From Deltaproteobacteria bacterium (GTDB lineage: Bacteria; Desulfobacterota; Syntrophia; Syntrophales; UBA5619), in assembly GCA_021372695.1 (NCBI GenBank), contig JAJFTY010000213.1:1-20689 (forward strand): DNA of 20,689 nucleotides, in the 5' to 3' direction. The position numbers and the translations under genes are program-made. A model generated the notes under the pieces. The model worked only from the letters and a program-made list of their open reading frames with translations. It searched no databases and was not told where the DNA came from. Positions 13,912 through 20,689 of this stretch are shown one piece after another (the first letter of the stretch is position 1; each line of letters starts with the position of its first letter).

Positions 13912-14394
13912 TCAACGCACCACCCTCTCCGTGACGGAGAGGAGGATGTCCGCGTGATGGCAAAGGACGCCGCCGAAGGACCGGGCGTCGATCGTCAGGG
14001 CCTGGGCCGGCGCCTGGTCCGGTTCGTCCCCGTTCATGTAGTAGTAGCCGCGGTCCCGGGGGGCCTCGGCCACGGCGAAGGCGTCGCAGACCGCATCCAC
14101 CATGAGCTGGAACTCGATCTCGCTCGCGTCCTTGTCCCTGAGCCCCAGGTATCCGGAAAGCTGGAAGAGATGGTGGATGAAGTGTGCCCCGCGATCGTGC
14201 TCCGTCCGCTTCACCCTGGTGAACTCCCACCCGCGGATCTGCTTCGTCTCCTTCCCCACGGGCGTCCAGGAGAAAAGATCGATGAACCTCTTCTGGTCGG
14301 CGCTCCAGCGGCCGTAATCGTGGATCACCCCGGTGTCCTGGACGCCGGCAAGTTTCGACCGGATGTCGGCTATGATTTCCAGGTAACTGCTCAC
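13912..14394 (-). CDS. Probable tail terminator or tail completion protein
   Basis: This 160-residue protein lies between the HK97 gp10-like gene and the tube gene, the usual slot of the tail terminator (lambda gpU type), which caps the tube and joins it to the head. It starts MSSYLEIIADIRSKLAG and has a middle section RGWEFTRVKRTEHDRGAHFI followed by FQLMVDAVCDAFA, a pattern of alpha/beta segments that fits this fold. It starts at GTG 14394, whose GTGA overlaps the stop of the gene before it by 4 nt. The assignment rests mainly on position and length. Confidence 0.55.
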   Translation of the reverse strand: MSSYLEIIADIRSKLAGVQDTGVIHDYGRWSADQKRFIDLFSWTPVGKETKQIRGWEFTRVKRTEHDRGAHFIHHLFQLSGYLGLRDKDASEIEFQLMVDAVCDAFAVAEAPRDRGYYYMNGDEPDQAPAQALTIDARSFGGVLCHHADILLSVTERVVR

Positions 14395-14912
14395 GCCCCG
14401 CCCTCGCTCACCTTGTCGACGATGTCGTACCCGGCCTTTTCAAACATCTTTTGAATCTTCGGCCGGTTCTGATTGAACGCCCGCTCGAACATGTGGATCC
14501 CGGGGAAGCCGAGCTTCCCGATCTTGCGCCGGATGAGGAACTCCACGTCTTTAGCCTGCTCGCCGCTGAGACCGAGCTTCAACTGGATCCACGGAAGAAG
14601 CACACCCTGGGGCGGCCAGGCTTTCCCGGGACGCCGCCCCTTCTCGATCACGATTCCGTATGCCCGGCCGGTAAAAACGATCCCCTTGACCAGAGGCGTT
14701 CCCTGATCGAGTACCTCGCTCTCGATATCCTTGTAGAGGCCGGCTTCCACACCGCCCACGCCCAGCCGTTTCTCCTCCCAAATGATCCGCTTCACCTCCC
14801 CGACGAGGAGCATGGTGGCCTCGTGGATGGCGGAATCGAGCCGCCGCTGGACGATTGCCGGAGCCCTGGCGGGCATGTCCTTCCTTGCCTGGAAAGTGCA
14901 TCGCATATCCAT
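14391..14912 (-). CDS. HK97 gp10-like head-tail joining protein
   Basis: This 173-residue protein is basic and helical at the N-terminus (VQRRLDSAIHEATMLLVGEV), then has the marker YGIVIEKGRRPGKAWPP (about 85-101) that is typical of the HK97 gp10 family, and ends with a helical part. Proteins of this family act at the head-tail joint or in tail completion. The start at ATG 14912 overlaps the previous stop in TGATG, giving tight translational coupling; a second ATG two codons later is possible. Confidence 0.7.
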   Translation of the reverse strand: MDMRCTFQARKDMPARAPAIVQRRLDSAIHEATMLLVGEVKRIIWEEKRLGVGGVEAGLYKDIESEVLDQGTPLVKGIVFTGRAYGIVIEKGRRPGKAWPPQGVLLPWIQLKLGLSGEQAKDVEFLIRRKIGKLGFPGIHMFERAFNQNRPKIQKMFEKAGYDIVDKVSEGGA

Positions 14913-15616
14913 CAGCGCTTCTTCCGTTCGCTCCGGGGGTGGGTCAGCCGCTCCCCGCCGCCCGGGTACTTGAGGTCCATGTCGCCGACCGCGGCGGCCG
15001 CCGGAACCGTGTCGTTCTCCTTCAGGCCGAGGTGCTTGCGGTAGATCTCCCGGAAGGCCCTGGCCCTGGCAGCGAAATCCCTCGCCTTGCTCGTGTGGTT
15101 GACCACGTCCGCCTCGAACGTGCTGTCCTGGGACTGCGAAAACCACGTGGCCAGGATCTCGCAGTAGTGAGCCGCCGCGAGCGTCTCGACCGCTTCCTCG
15201 TCGATCGCGGAAACCGTGCAGGCCGCGTCGGTGCAGGTGTGGAGGGTTGTATAGGTCACCCGAAAGGTCTCGCCGACCGCAGGCTCGTCCTCCAGAAAGC
15301 GGAGGCAATCCCCCGACGGCTTGGAGTAGATCTTCCATGCGTCCTCGTCGAGCACGTTGGCTTCAGGGTCCGTGTCGTCAACGGGATACTCCACCTGCTG
15401 GATCAGGGAGAACCCTTGGGACCACTCAGCGAAGAGCGTCACCGCGTAGTCGAACGCGCCGGCCCCGGCCTCGTCCTCGGGCACGACACGCGGGCGGTGC
15501 TTGGAGTACTCCTTGATAGCCTGGCCGATCGCCAGGATGATCGAGGTCTCGCCCTGGGGATAGTCCCCCGGGACGAGTCCTTGTACCGTCGTGATGTAGT
15601 CCTGCCGTGTTGACAT
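14912..15616 (-). CDS. Head-tail connector/adaptor-like protein
   Basis: This 234-residue protein is acidic and helical, begins MSTRQDYITTVQGLVPGDYP, and ends with a long basic tail (LTHPRSERKKR). Features such as LAIGQAIKEYSKHRPRVV, HYCEILATWFSQSQD and AARARAFREIYRKHLGL fit the all-helical connector proteins (HK97 gp6 type) that attach below the portal. It lies just before the gp10-like gene, the expected order. A weak match with other connector families is possible. A GAGG ribosome binding site lies in the stop codon region of the upstream gene, 4 nt away. Confidence 0.55.
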   Translation of the reverse strand: MSTRQDYITTVQGLVPGDYPQGETSIILAIGQAIKEYSKHRPRVVPEDEAGAGAFDYAVTLFAEWSQGFSLIQQVEYPVDDTDPEANVLDEDAWKIYSKPSGDCLRFLEDEPAVGETFRVTYTTLHTCTDAACTVSAIDEEAVETLAAAHYCEILATWFSQSQDSTFEADVVNHTSKARDFAARARAFREIYRKHLGLKENDTVPAAAAVGDMDLKYPGGGERLTHPRSERKKR

Positions 15617-15620
15617 GGCC

Positions 15621-15944
15621 TTACCTCAAATCGTATGTGGCCACCGGCTTCATCCGGTCGACCAGGACCACCGGGGAATCGCCCGTGCCCAACCACCGGA
15701 CCTTCCAGACACCCTTCAGATGCTCGACACCTTTTTTGTCCAGAATATTCCGGACGCAGGCGATATCGGCGCAGATGTCCTGGGTGGCTTCGACCACGCA
15801 GCCGCCCGGCGGGCAGTTGATGGCGAGGCAGTTGCCGATGCCGGTTTGCGCATCCAAGGTGCAGGGATCCCATTGATACGCCTCGTACTCGACCAGGTAA
15901 AACATCGAGAAAACGAGCAGCAAAATCGAAATGGTGTTTTTCAT
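15621..15944 (-). CDS. Small exported six-cysteine protein of unknown function
   Basis: This 107-residue protein starts with a signal-peptide-like or anchor-like segment (MKNTISILLLVFSMFYLVEY). Six cysteines follow at 28, 39, 44, 49, 58 and 63, including NCPPGGC, and then a basic, beta-rich end without cysteines. Six closely spaced cysteines after an export signal suggest disulfide bonds outside the cytoplasm. It lies 11 nt after the beta-helix gene and 4 nt before the connector-like gene, so it is transcribed with virion genes. It is not recognised as any known phage protein; lysogenic conversion or superinfection exclusion are only guesses. Confidence 0.6.
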   Translation of the reverse strand: MKNTISILLLVFSMFYLVEYEAYQWDPCTLDAQTGIGNCLAINCPPGGCVVEATQDICADIACVRNILDKKGVEHLKGVWKVRWLGTGDSPVVLVDRMKPVATYDLR

Positions 15945-15955
15945 GGCGTCGCTCC

Positions 15956-18685
15956 CTATTGCGTGATGCTTCCGCCGGAGATCGAACCGACGAACGTGGG
16001 CTCAGTGATCACGACCGTATCGCTCGCGGAATCGGACACATTGTCCGCCGCATCCTTGGCGAAGGCGTAAAGCGTCTTCGACCCGTATGCCCCGAAGGTG
16101 TAACTGGCCGGCGCCGATCCTTCCCAGGAGCAGCCGGCGCTGTCGTTCGTCTCGGCCAGGCAGTACCCGGTCACCCCGACGGCATCGGTCGCCGTGAAGG
16201 TGGTGATGGGCACCGTGAGAGAGGTCGCCGTGGCCGGGATCGTGAAGGCGGTGACGACGGGAGCGGTGGCGTCGGATTCCTCGTCATACTCATTTGCACC
16301 CATGTCCGGCGCGGTGCCCTTCGCTACCTGCGTTCCATCGGACTTCTTGTATAGCCACACATAATCATTGACGCTCACCGTGGATCCGGGTGTCGAGTTA
16401 AGCTCAACGGCTCCGGTGGTATAGTTGATGGTCCCTTTTTTGATGGCTATGCAGTTACTGCCCACAACCGTGGCCGACGTGGAGAAGCATATCTCGTCTG
16501 GATACAGCGTCGCCAACGCCGAGCCCCATGATCCGTCTTGAAAATACATGGGGTCAGCCAGGGTAATGTGTGTCTGGTCTGTCACGGAGCTTACCGTGGT
16601 CAGGTACGTCCCGACGTTTTTTGCCGTGGACGACGCCTGCAATCGCAGGTCCGGCAACGGATTGGCCGCATACGTCGCTTCGGCAGAAAACAGGCTCTGG
16701 CTGCCATAATAGGCATCACTCCATCCAGCATCTCCCGGCTTTACCGGGTTCACGAATTTTGGATCGCCGCCGAGAGATCCGACAACCCTTGTTTCCCAGT
16801 TATTGGTGACCTCAAATATATCGGCGGTATCCGCCGGGTCATGGCAGTGATCGACCGACCCAACCGTGATATCCCTCCCGACGCCGCCAGGGCAATTCGC
16901 GGCCTGGTAAGTGTAGGAGTAGTTGTCGTAGGCGATGTTGTTTTTGGCTTTTGCGTCGAGAAACGCATCATACATCGTTATCCCGCCCAACTTACCCGGG
17001 CATGTGGCGCATCCGGCCTGTGCCGATTGCATATATGGGTAGGTCTGGCCGTTCCACCATGCTGTGTTGTTGTAAATGCGAACAGCGTAGGGACCGCTGC
17101 CTCCCTGGCCTCTGCGGCCCATTCGGTTTGTGTAAACCGTCACACCGCTCAAGTGAGCCGACGCGCCGGAGCATCCGGTAAAATTGTTTCCGCTCCTGCC
17201 GGTGCAAGTAACGAACTCATATGGGGAATCGTTTATTCTGAGCGTGAACCCGCTGTTCGAAGTGATGTCGTTCATGTCGGCGACGGGGATGGTGGTAGCA
17301 CCCGCCAAAATATCCCCGGCGAGCGTTGTGGTCCCGCCATCGGCGTAGCCAACGTATTTTTCGATGATCCCGGACTGCTGCCCACCGTAGACGTTGTTGT
17401 ACCGGGCGATGACCCCCGACCCAGCGATTGTCAGGCTCCCTTCGCCTGGATTGTTTGGGTTGGCGCCTGCCCAGCCGATCCTGTTGTTCTCGACCAGGAC
17501 GAACTGTTTCGGCCGTCCGTAGTCCTCGCTGATCTGTATCCCGCGGTGAGAATACTTTCCGTTGGGCATGGCGGGGTATGTGCATCCGAGCGACCCCGAG
17601 TTTTCCTCCGCGATGTTCCCGGCCTTGGAAAAGGTGAAGGTGTTCGTATTGCCGCCGCTCGACCTGACCGAGTACGTCCCGTTAAAATTGGTCGTCCCGG
17701 AGATGGCGACCATCGTGTAATCGGCGAGCCCGTGGTTGATGTCCGTCGTGACGGTTACCGTGCCCGATACCCCGACGATCGATGTAATGGACACACTGGC
17801 GAGATAATCCTCGATCCAGGCGTTATTTTGCATGATGTTGTCTTTGACGACGTTCTTGCCGCCATAGGTGTCGAGCATGGCGTGCCCGGCATATTCGAGA
17901 TAATTCCGCTCGAATGTGTTGTAGTCGCAGTGAGTCGTGGCGTCCTGATTGTGACCAAGCAGGGAGTACCCTCCGCCGATTCTCACCATGTCGGCTCCCT
18001 CGACGCATGACCAGTAGGTTGCCTGGCTCTGGTGAACCTTTGAAAAGATGTTGTCGTGAATCCAGTTATGCGTCGGGAAACAATCGTAATCCGCACCGGC
18101 AAGGTTGCATCCATTGTTGATCGAAACACCGGCGCTGCTGTAAAAATTCTCGCCGGTGTCGGACCAAAACTTGCAGCCAGTGATCTCGTTGTAGCTCGAA
18201 TAATTGTGTATATCGATCCACACCGGCATGTTCTGGAACTGGATCCCGCTCACCCTGATATAGGTGCCGGGAACATCGACCGTTCCCTTGTCTATCCTCA
18301 CACCGGCAAGATTTACGGATGCAGTCTCATCCTTTGTAAAGACTGGCACTTCGGACTGATAGGCTGAAAACTCTATTTTGGCTCCCGCCGTTCCCTTATT
18401 TTTGGGCTGAATCCCACACCAGTAATCGTTCCCGCATCCATGCGCACTCGTGAAGGTGTATGTACCGCCCCTGACATAGACCTTGTCCCCAGCAGAAGCG
18501 TTCTGGTTCGCGGTGTAGACAGAGCAGGCGGCGGCTCCGCTCTTTGGCCCTGGTGTCCCTGCGGCATCCTCACAGTTGGCCCATGTAGCCGCTCCGGTCG
18601 CACTCACGTAATAAGTCCCGGCAAGGGATGCGGAGGAGGAGAGAACGATGATAAGGAATATGCAGGTCGTGGTGATTCTTTTCAT
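15956..18685 (-). CDS. Secreted right-handed beta-helix protein, mosaic of bacterial and phage modules
   Basis: This 909-residue protein begins with a clear Sec signal peptide (MKRITTTCIFLIIVLSSSAS, cleavage likely near SLAG|TYYVS). The body is a right-handed parallel beta-helix (IRVSGIQFQN, NEITGCKFW, HNWIHDNIFSK, NTFERNYLEYAG, VVKDNIMQNNA), broken by two modules common in phage structural proteins. One is ITSIVGVSGTVTVTT ... NTFTFSK (about 298-368) and the other LAGATTIPVADMND ... NFTGCSG (about 445-510). Near 800 the APDMGANEY motif appears, a mark of secreted bacterial beta-helix proteins. An Ig-like domain ends the chain (TAPVVTAFTIPATATSL to the end). It may be a surface or virion adhesin or a polysaccharide-acting protein; no catalytic residues can be named. 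It follows the next gene upstream by 9 nt. Confidence 0.72.
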   Translation of the reverse strand: MKRITTTCIFLIIVLSSSASLAGTYYVSATGAATWANCEDAAGTPGPKSGAAACSVYTANQNASAGDKVYVRGGTYTFTSAHGCGNDYWCGIQPKNKGTAGAKIEFSAYQSEVPVFTKDETASVNLAGVRIDKGTVDVPGTYIRVSGIQFQNMPVWIDIHNYSSYNEITGCKFWSDTGENFYSSAGVSINNGCNLAGADYDCFPTHNWIHDNIFSKVHQSQATYWSCVEGADMVRIGGGYSLLGHNQDATTHCDYNTFERNYLEYAGHAMLDTYGGKNVVKDNIMQNNAWIEDYLASVSITSIVGVSGTVTVTTDINHGLADYTMVAISGTTNFNGTYSVRSSGGNTNTFTFSKAGNIAEENSGSLGCTYPAMPNGKYSHRGIQISEDYGRPKQFVLVENNRIGWAGANPNNPGEGSLTIAGSGVIARYNNVYGGQQSGIIEKYVGYADGGTTTLAGDILAGATTIPVADMNDITSNSGFTLRINDSPYEFVTCTGRSGNNFTGCSGASAHLSGVTVYTNRMGRRGQGGSGPYAVRIYNNTAWWNGQTYPYMQSAQAGCATCPGKLGGITMYDAFLDAKAKNNIAYDNYSYTYQAANCPGGVGRDITVGSVDHCHDPADTADIFEVTNNWETRVVGSLGGDPKFVNPVKPGDAGWSDAYYGSQSLFSAEATYAANPLPDLRLQASSTAKNVGTYLTTVSSVTDQTHITLADPMYFQDGSWGSALATLYPDEICFSTSATVVGSNCIAIKKGTINYTTGAVELNSTPGSTVSVNDYVWLYKKSDGTQVAKGTAPDMGANEYDEESDATAPVVTAFTIPATATSLTVPITTFTATDAVGVTGYCLAETNDSAGCSWEGSAPASYTFGAYGSKTLYAFAKDAADNVSDSASDTVVITEPTFVGSISGGSITQ

Positions 18686-18694
18686 AATTCTCTT

Positions 18695-19591
18695 TCAAAA
18701 ACCAACCGCATGAGTGAAGGCCCCGCCGCCTATATCCACCGAGGTCACGTTCGTGATTCCGGTCGTATTGGTCAGCGTGTCGCCGTACCAGTTGTAGATC
18801 GTGTGAGTGGCGGTCACGTTGGTGAATTTGGCCCCGAACACGGCACTCTGGCCGTCATTGTGCAGGGTAAACCCGGGGGAGGCCGCAGTAACGGTGTGGG
18901 TATACGTCGCGGTTTTGTTTACCTGTAGTCTTGTGTTCACAGTCACAGTGGTGTTGGCCACGAAGGTTGTGGACATATCCGCGGACCCGCCCATATACAA
19001 GGAGCCTATGGTCATGTCATAGGCCCCCGCAAAGGTCGTGGCGCCGAAGTTTTGAGATATATCCATGACGGTGCATTGGAGCGCAGAACCAAGTGTTATC
19101 GTATGAGCGCCACCCGAGTGATAAATGGTGGCAATTGTTGTTCCATTGGCGTTCAACGTCACATTTGCGGTGATCGTGATCTTCGGGAAATTTGTTATAG
19201 AGCCTCCAGTAAACGTGGCTCCAGCGGTCGTCATGGCGACATAACCGGTACTCGCGGTCACGTTGAAGCCAGAGACGAAACCCATATTCCCCGTAACCGT
19301 AAGCGTGTAAAGCGACAGAGCCAAGGTCCCTGTTGCTCCTGCCTGAACCGTGATGGTCGCGCAAGCGGCTGCCGCTCCGAGGGTGATCGTCCCGGTAAAC
19401 CCCGAGTCGAAGATCACGTCATCCCCCGCGACCGGCGGCCCGGCATTATCCGCACCGCCCGATCCCGTCGTGGACCACGAGGTCTTGGCCGCCCAGGTTC
19501 CGGTGACGTTCTTGGCGTAGTAGGTGGCAGCATTTGCGTTCGCGCTCACCGTGGCCAGAATCAGGACAATCAGGAAAATAGTCCTTTTCAT
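18695..19591 (-). CDS. Secreted beta-solenoid protein
   Basis: This 298-residue protein has a Sec signal peptide (MKRTIFLIVLILATVSANAN, cleavage near ANA|ATYYA). The mature part is Thr/Gly/Ala-rich and beta-solenoid-like, with repeated strands such as ATITVQAGATGTLALSLYTL and IGSLYMGGSADMSTTFVAN. The opening GTWAAKTSWSTTGSGGADNA with GDDVIFDSGFTG is seen in extracellular repeat proteins. The signal peptide resembles that of the next gene (MKR start), which suggests a related origin. A GAGGTGA ribosome binding site overlaps the stop of the upstream gene (3-nt gap). No enzyme motif is seen; role unknown, possibly a fibre or surface protein. Confidence 0.65.
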   Translation of the reverse strand: MKRTIFLIVLILATVSANANAATYYAKNVTGTWAAKTSWSTTGSGGADNAGPPVAGDDVIFDSGFTGTITLGAAAACATITVQAGATGTLALSLYTLTVTGNMGFVSGFNVTASTGYVAMTTAGATFTGGSITNFPKITITANVTLNANGTTIATIYHSGGAHTITLGSALQCTVMDISQNFGATTFAGAYDMTIGSLYMGGSADMSTTFVANTTVTVNTRLQVNKTATYTHTVTAASPGFTLHNDGQSAVFGAKFTNVTATHTIYNWYGDTLTNTTGITNVTSVDIGGGAFTHAVGF

Positions 19592-19594
19592 GGT

Positions 19595-20689
19595 TCACCT
19601 CGTCACTTTCAACGACACGGTGCACCAGGTCGCCGAGCTCGGGGCCTGAGTCACCTTAAACGCCACAACCCGGTCTGCGGGGATCGCCGTCACGTTGCAA
19701 TCCCATGCGGCCTGGTGAGCGGTTCCTCCGGCCGTGGCTCCGCCGGACGTGTGGGGTGCGGATCCGCTCGCGCACATGGTTGTGGTTGGCAGGGTGTCCT
19801 CCGCGTATGCGTCCATGTAGGGGGTGATGATGATCCCGTTCGCCCCCGAGTCCTGATCACAGACGACCGTCCACTGATTGATGGCCGTTACCGCATAGGG
19901 GACATGGACGTAGGCGATCTTGTTCAGAGCGATAGCCGATCCGCCGCCGTCGAAGGTCGCGCCAATCCGCTCCACGATTCCCGTGCCGTCTGCCGGCGCG
20001 TAAGGCCCTCCCCAGGTCTGGACGGAAGTCTTCATTCCTCCCGGTCCGCCGGATCCGGACGGAGCGGCGAAGACCATGACCTGGCCTGCCGTCGGCTGGG
20101 TGCTGCTGAACTGATAGGCCCAGGACTCCGAGATCGACGCGGGTCCCATCCACCCGACCACGCTTGTGTCCGTGCTATTCGCCTCATAGTTCATGCTGGC
20201 GCCGGCCACGCCGGAAGACTTGGCCGCGGTCAGGGATTTCACCGTGAAATCAACGGCCGAGTAGGCTCCGGTGATAGACGTAACGACGGAGAAGCACCCT
20301 TCAACCGCTCCCGAGGCATCGACGCCCAGTGGCGCCTGGCCTGCGTTGCAGTTGGCACCGTTGGCCGCGAGGGCAGAGGCCGTGCTCGCGTTGCCCGTCA
20401 GGGCACCGGTGAAGGTCGTGGCGCCGACGGAGGTCAACCCGGACGGCGCCGCCGTGCATTCGGCGACACCGGCTGCGGTGATTCCAAGTGCGATCTGGCC
20501 GGCCGCGCAGTTGGCCGGATCGGCGGCCAGGGCGGTGGCCGTGGCCACGTTCCCGCCTGGGACGACGTAGTCCGTGCCGGCGCTCGCCGCCGATATCGCC
20601 GAGCCGTTCGATTTGACGATCCCGACGACGGCCTTGACGACCGGGTCCGCCTCCGCGGTGACCACCCCGAAGCAACCCTCGGCCGCACC
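19595..20689 (-). CDS. Fibre-like repeat protein, N-terminus outside the window
   Basis: The frame is open to the right edge, so the start is missing; at least 364 residues are visible. The N-terminal part seen holds repeats of the type ALAADPANCAAGQIALGITA (20533-20456 with its end) and ALAANGANCNAGQAPLGVDA (20374-20294 with its end). Each ends in GVAEC or GAVEGC, and a third GAAEGC lies at the edge. Such modules occur in long phage fibres and in surface proteins. The C-terminal third (about 240 residues) is a compact beta domain with paired Cys (TMCASGS, WDCNVTA, WCTVSL), which could be a receptor- or ligand-binding head. It lies 3 nt upstream of the secreted solenoid gene. Whether it has a signal peptide cannot be seen. 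Confidence 0.6.
   Translation of the reverse strand, partial: GAAEGCFGVVTAEADPVVKAVVGIVKSNGSAISAASAGTDYVVPGGNVATATALAADPANCAAGQIALGITAAGVAECTAAPSGLTSVGATTFTGALTGNASTASALAANGANCNAGQAPLGVDASGAVEGCFSVVTSITGAYSAVDFTVKSLTAAKSSGVAGASMNYEANSTDTSVVGWMGPASISESWAYQFSSTQPTAGQVMVFAAPSGSGGPGGMKTSVQTWGGPYAPADGTGIVERIGATFDGGGSAIALNKIAYVHVPYAVTAINQWTVVCDQDSGANGIIITPYMDAYAEDTLPTTTMCASGSAPHTSGGATAGGTAHQAAWDCNVTAIPADRVVAFKVTQAPSSATWCTVSLKVTR

Noticed and set aside
16538..18010. Long + strand open frame (490 residues) opposite the secreted beta-helix gene
   Set aside because: No start signal or family pattern; the opposite strand encodes the repeat-structured protein with a signal peptide.
1..20689. CRISPR array, insertion sequence or integrase
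   Set aside because: No regularly spaced direct repeats, transposase or recombinase motifs were seen on either strand.

Overview
The window joins two unlike pieces of DNA. From 1 to about 2.5 kb, on the + strand, lies what looks like a stretch of a (chromosomal) integron cassette array. It has short promoter-poor genes in one orientation, separated by attC-like recombination sites that end in GTTAGCC, GTTAGGA and GTTAGGC. From about 2.8 kb to the right edge, on the - strand, lies the late (structural) region of a tailed phage or prophage. The DNA is mostly GC-rich, and the host cannot be named from sequence alone. A GC-rich proteobacterium or Desulfobacterota-type bacterium is plausible, and a metagenomic or environmental genome is likely.

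The cassette part carries a metallo-beta-lactamase-fold hydrolase, a hypothetical cassette gene, a GNAT acetyltransferase, a scrap of a NYN-domain gene and a DUF3795 gene. Only the acetyltransferase looks clearly intact. The hypothetical gene and the DUF3795 gene each carry a good N-terminal half, then an apparent internal deletion, then their natural C-terminus in another frame. The NYN gene is a fragment without a start codon, and the hydrolase may have lost its first residues to a one-base slip. No integron integrase is in the window. A + strand hairpin with a T-rich tail (2603-2640) closes this part.

The phage part, read 5' to 3' from right to left on the - strand, runs as follows. First come three extracellular-type or fibre-like beta-rich proteins (20689-15956), at least two with Sec signal peptides, and a small six-cysteine exported protein. 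Then come a connector-like protein, an HK97 gp10-like protein, a probable tail terminator, a 63-residue protein and the tail tube protein. Next are the tail chaperone pair G/GT with a candidate T TTT TTC -1 slip site and the tape measure protein. The tail-tip set follows in lambda order (M, L, NlpC/P60 K-like, then a fused I-J-like host-specificity protein ending in a beta-helix). A D12-class adenine methylase comes last. Genes overlap by 1 to 23 nt or are a few nt apart, as in a single late operon. The tail is therefore of the long, non-contractile (siphovirus) type. Capsid, portal and terminase genes would lie beyond the right edge.

The most unusual points are the secreted beta-solenoid genes embedded in the structural operon, the repeated internal deletions in neighbouring integron cassettes, the candidate frameshift site in the chaperone gene, and a multi-hairpin element between the tail-tip gene and the methylase gene.
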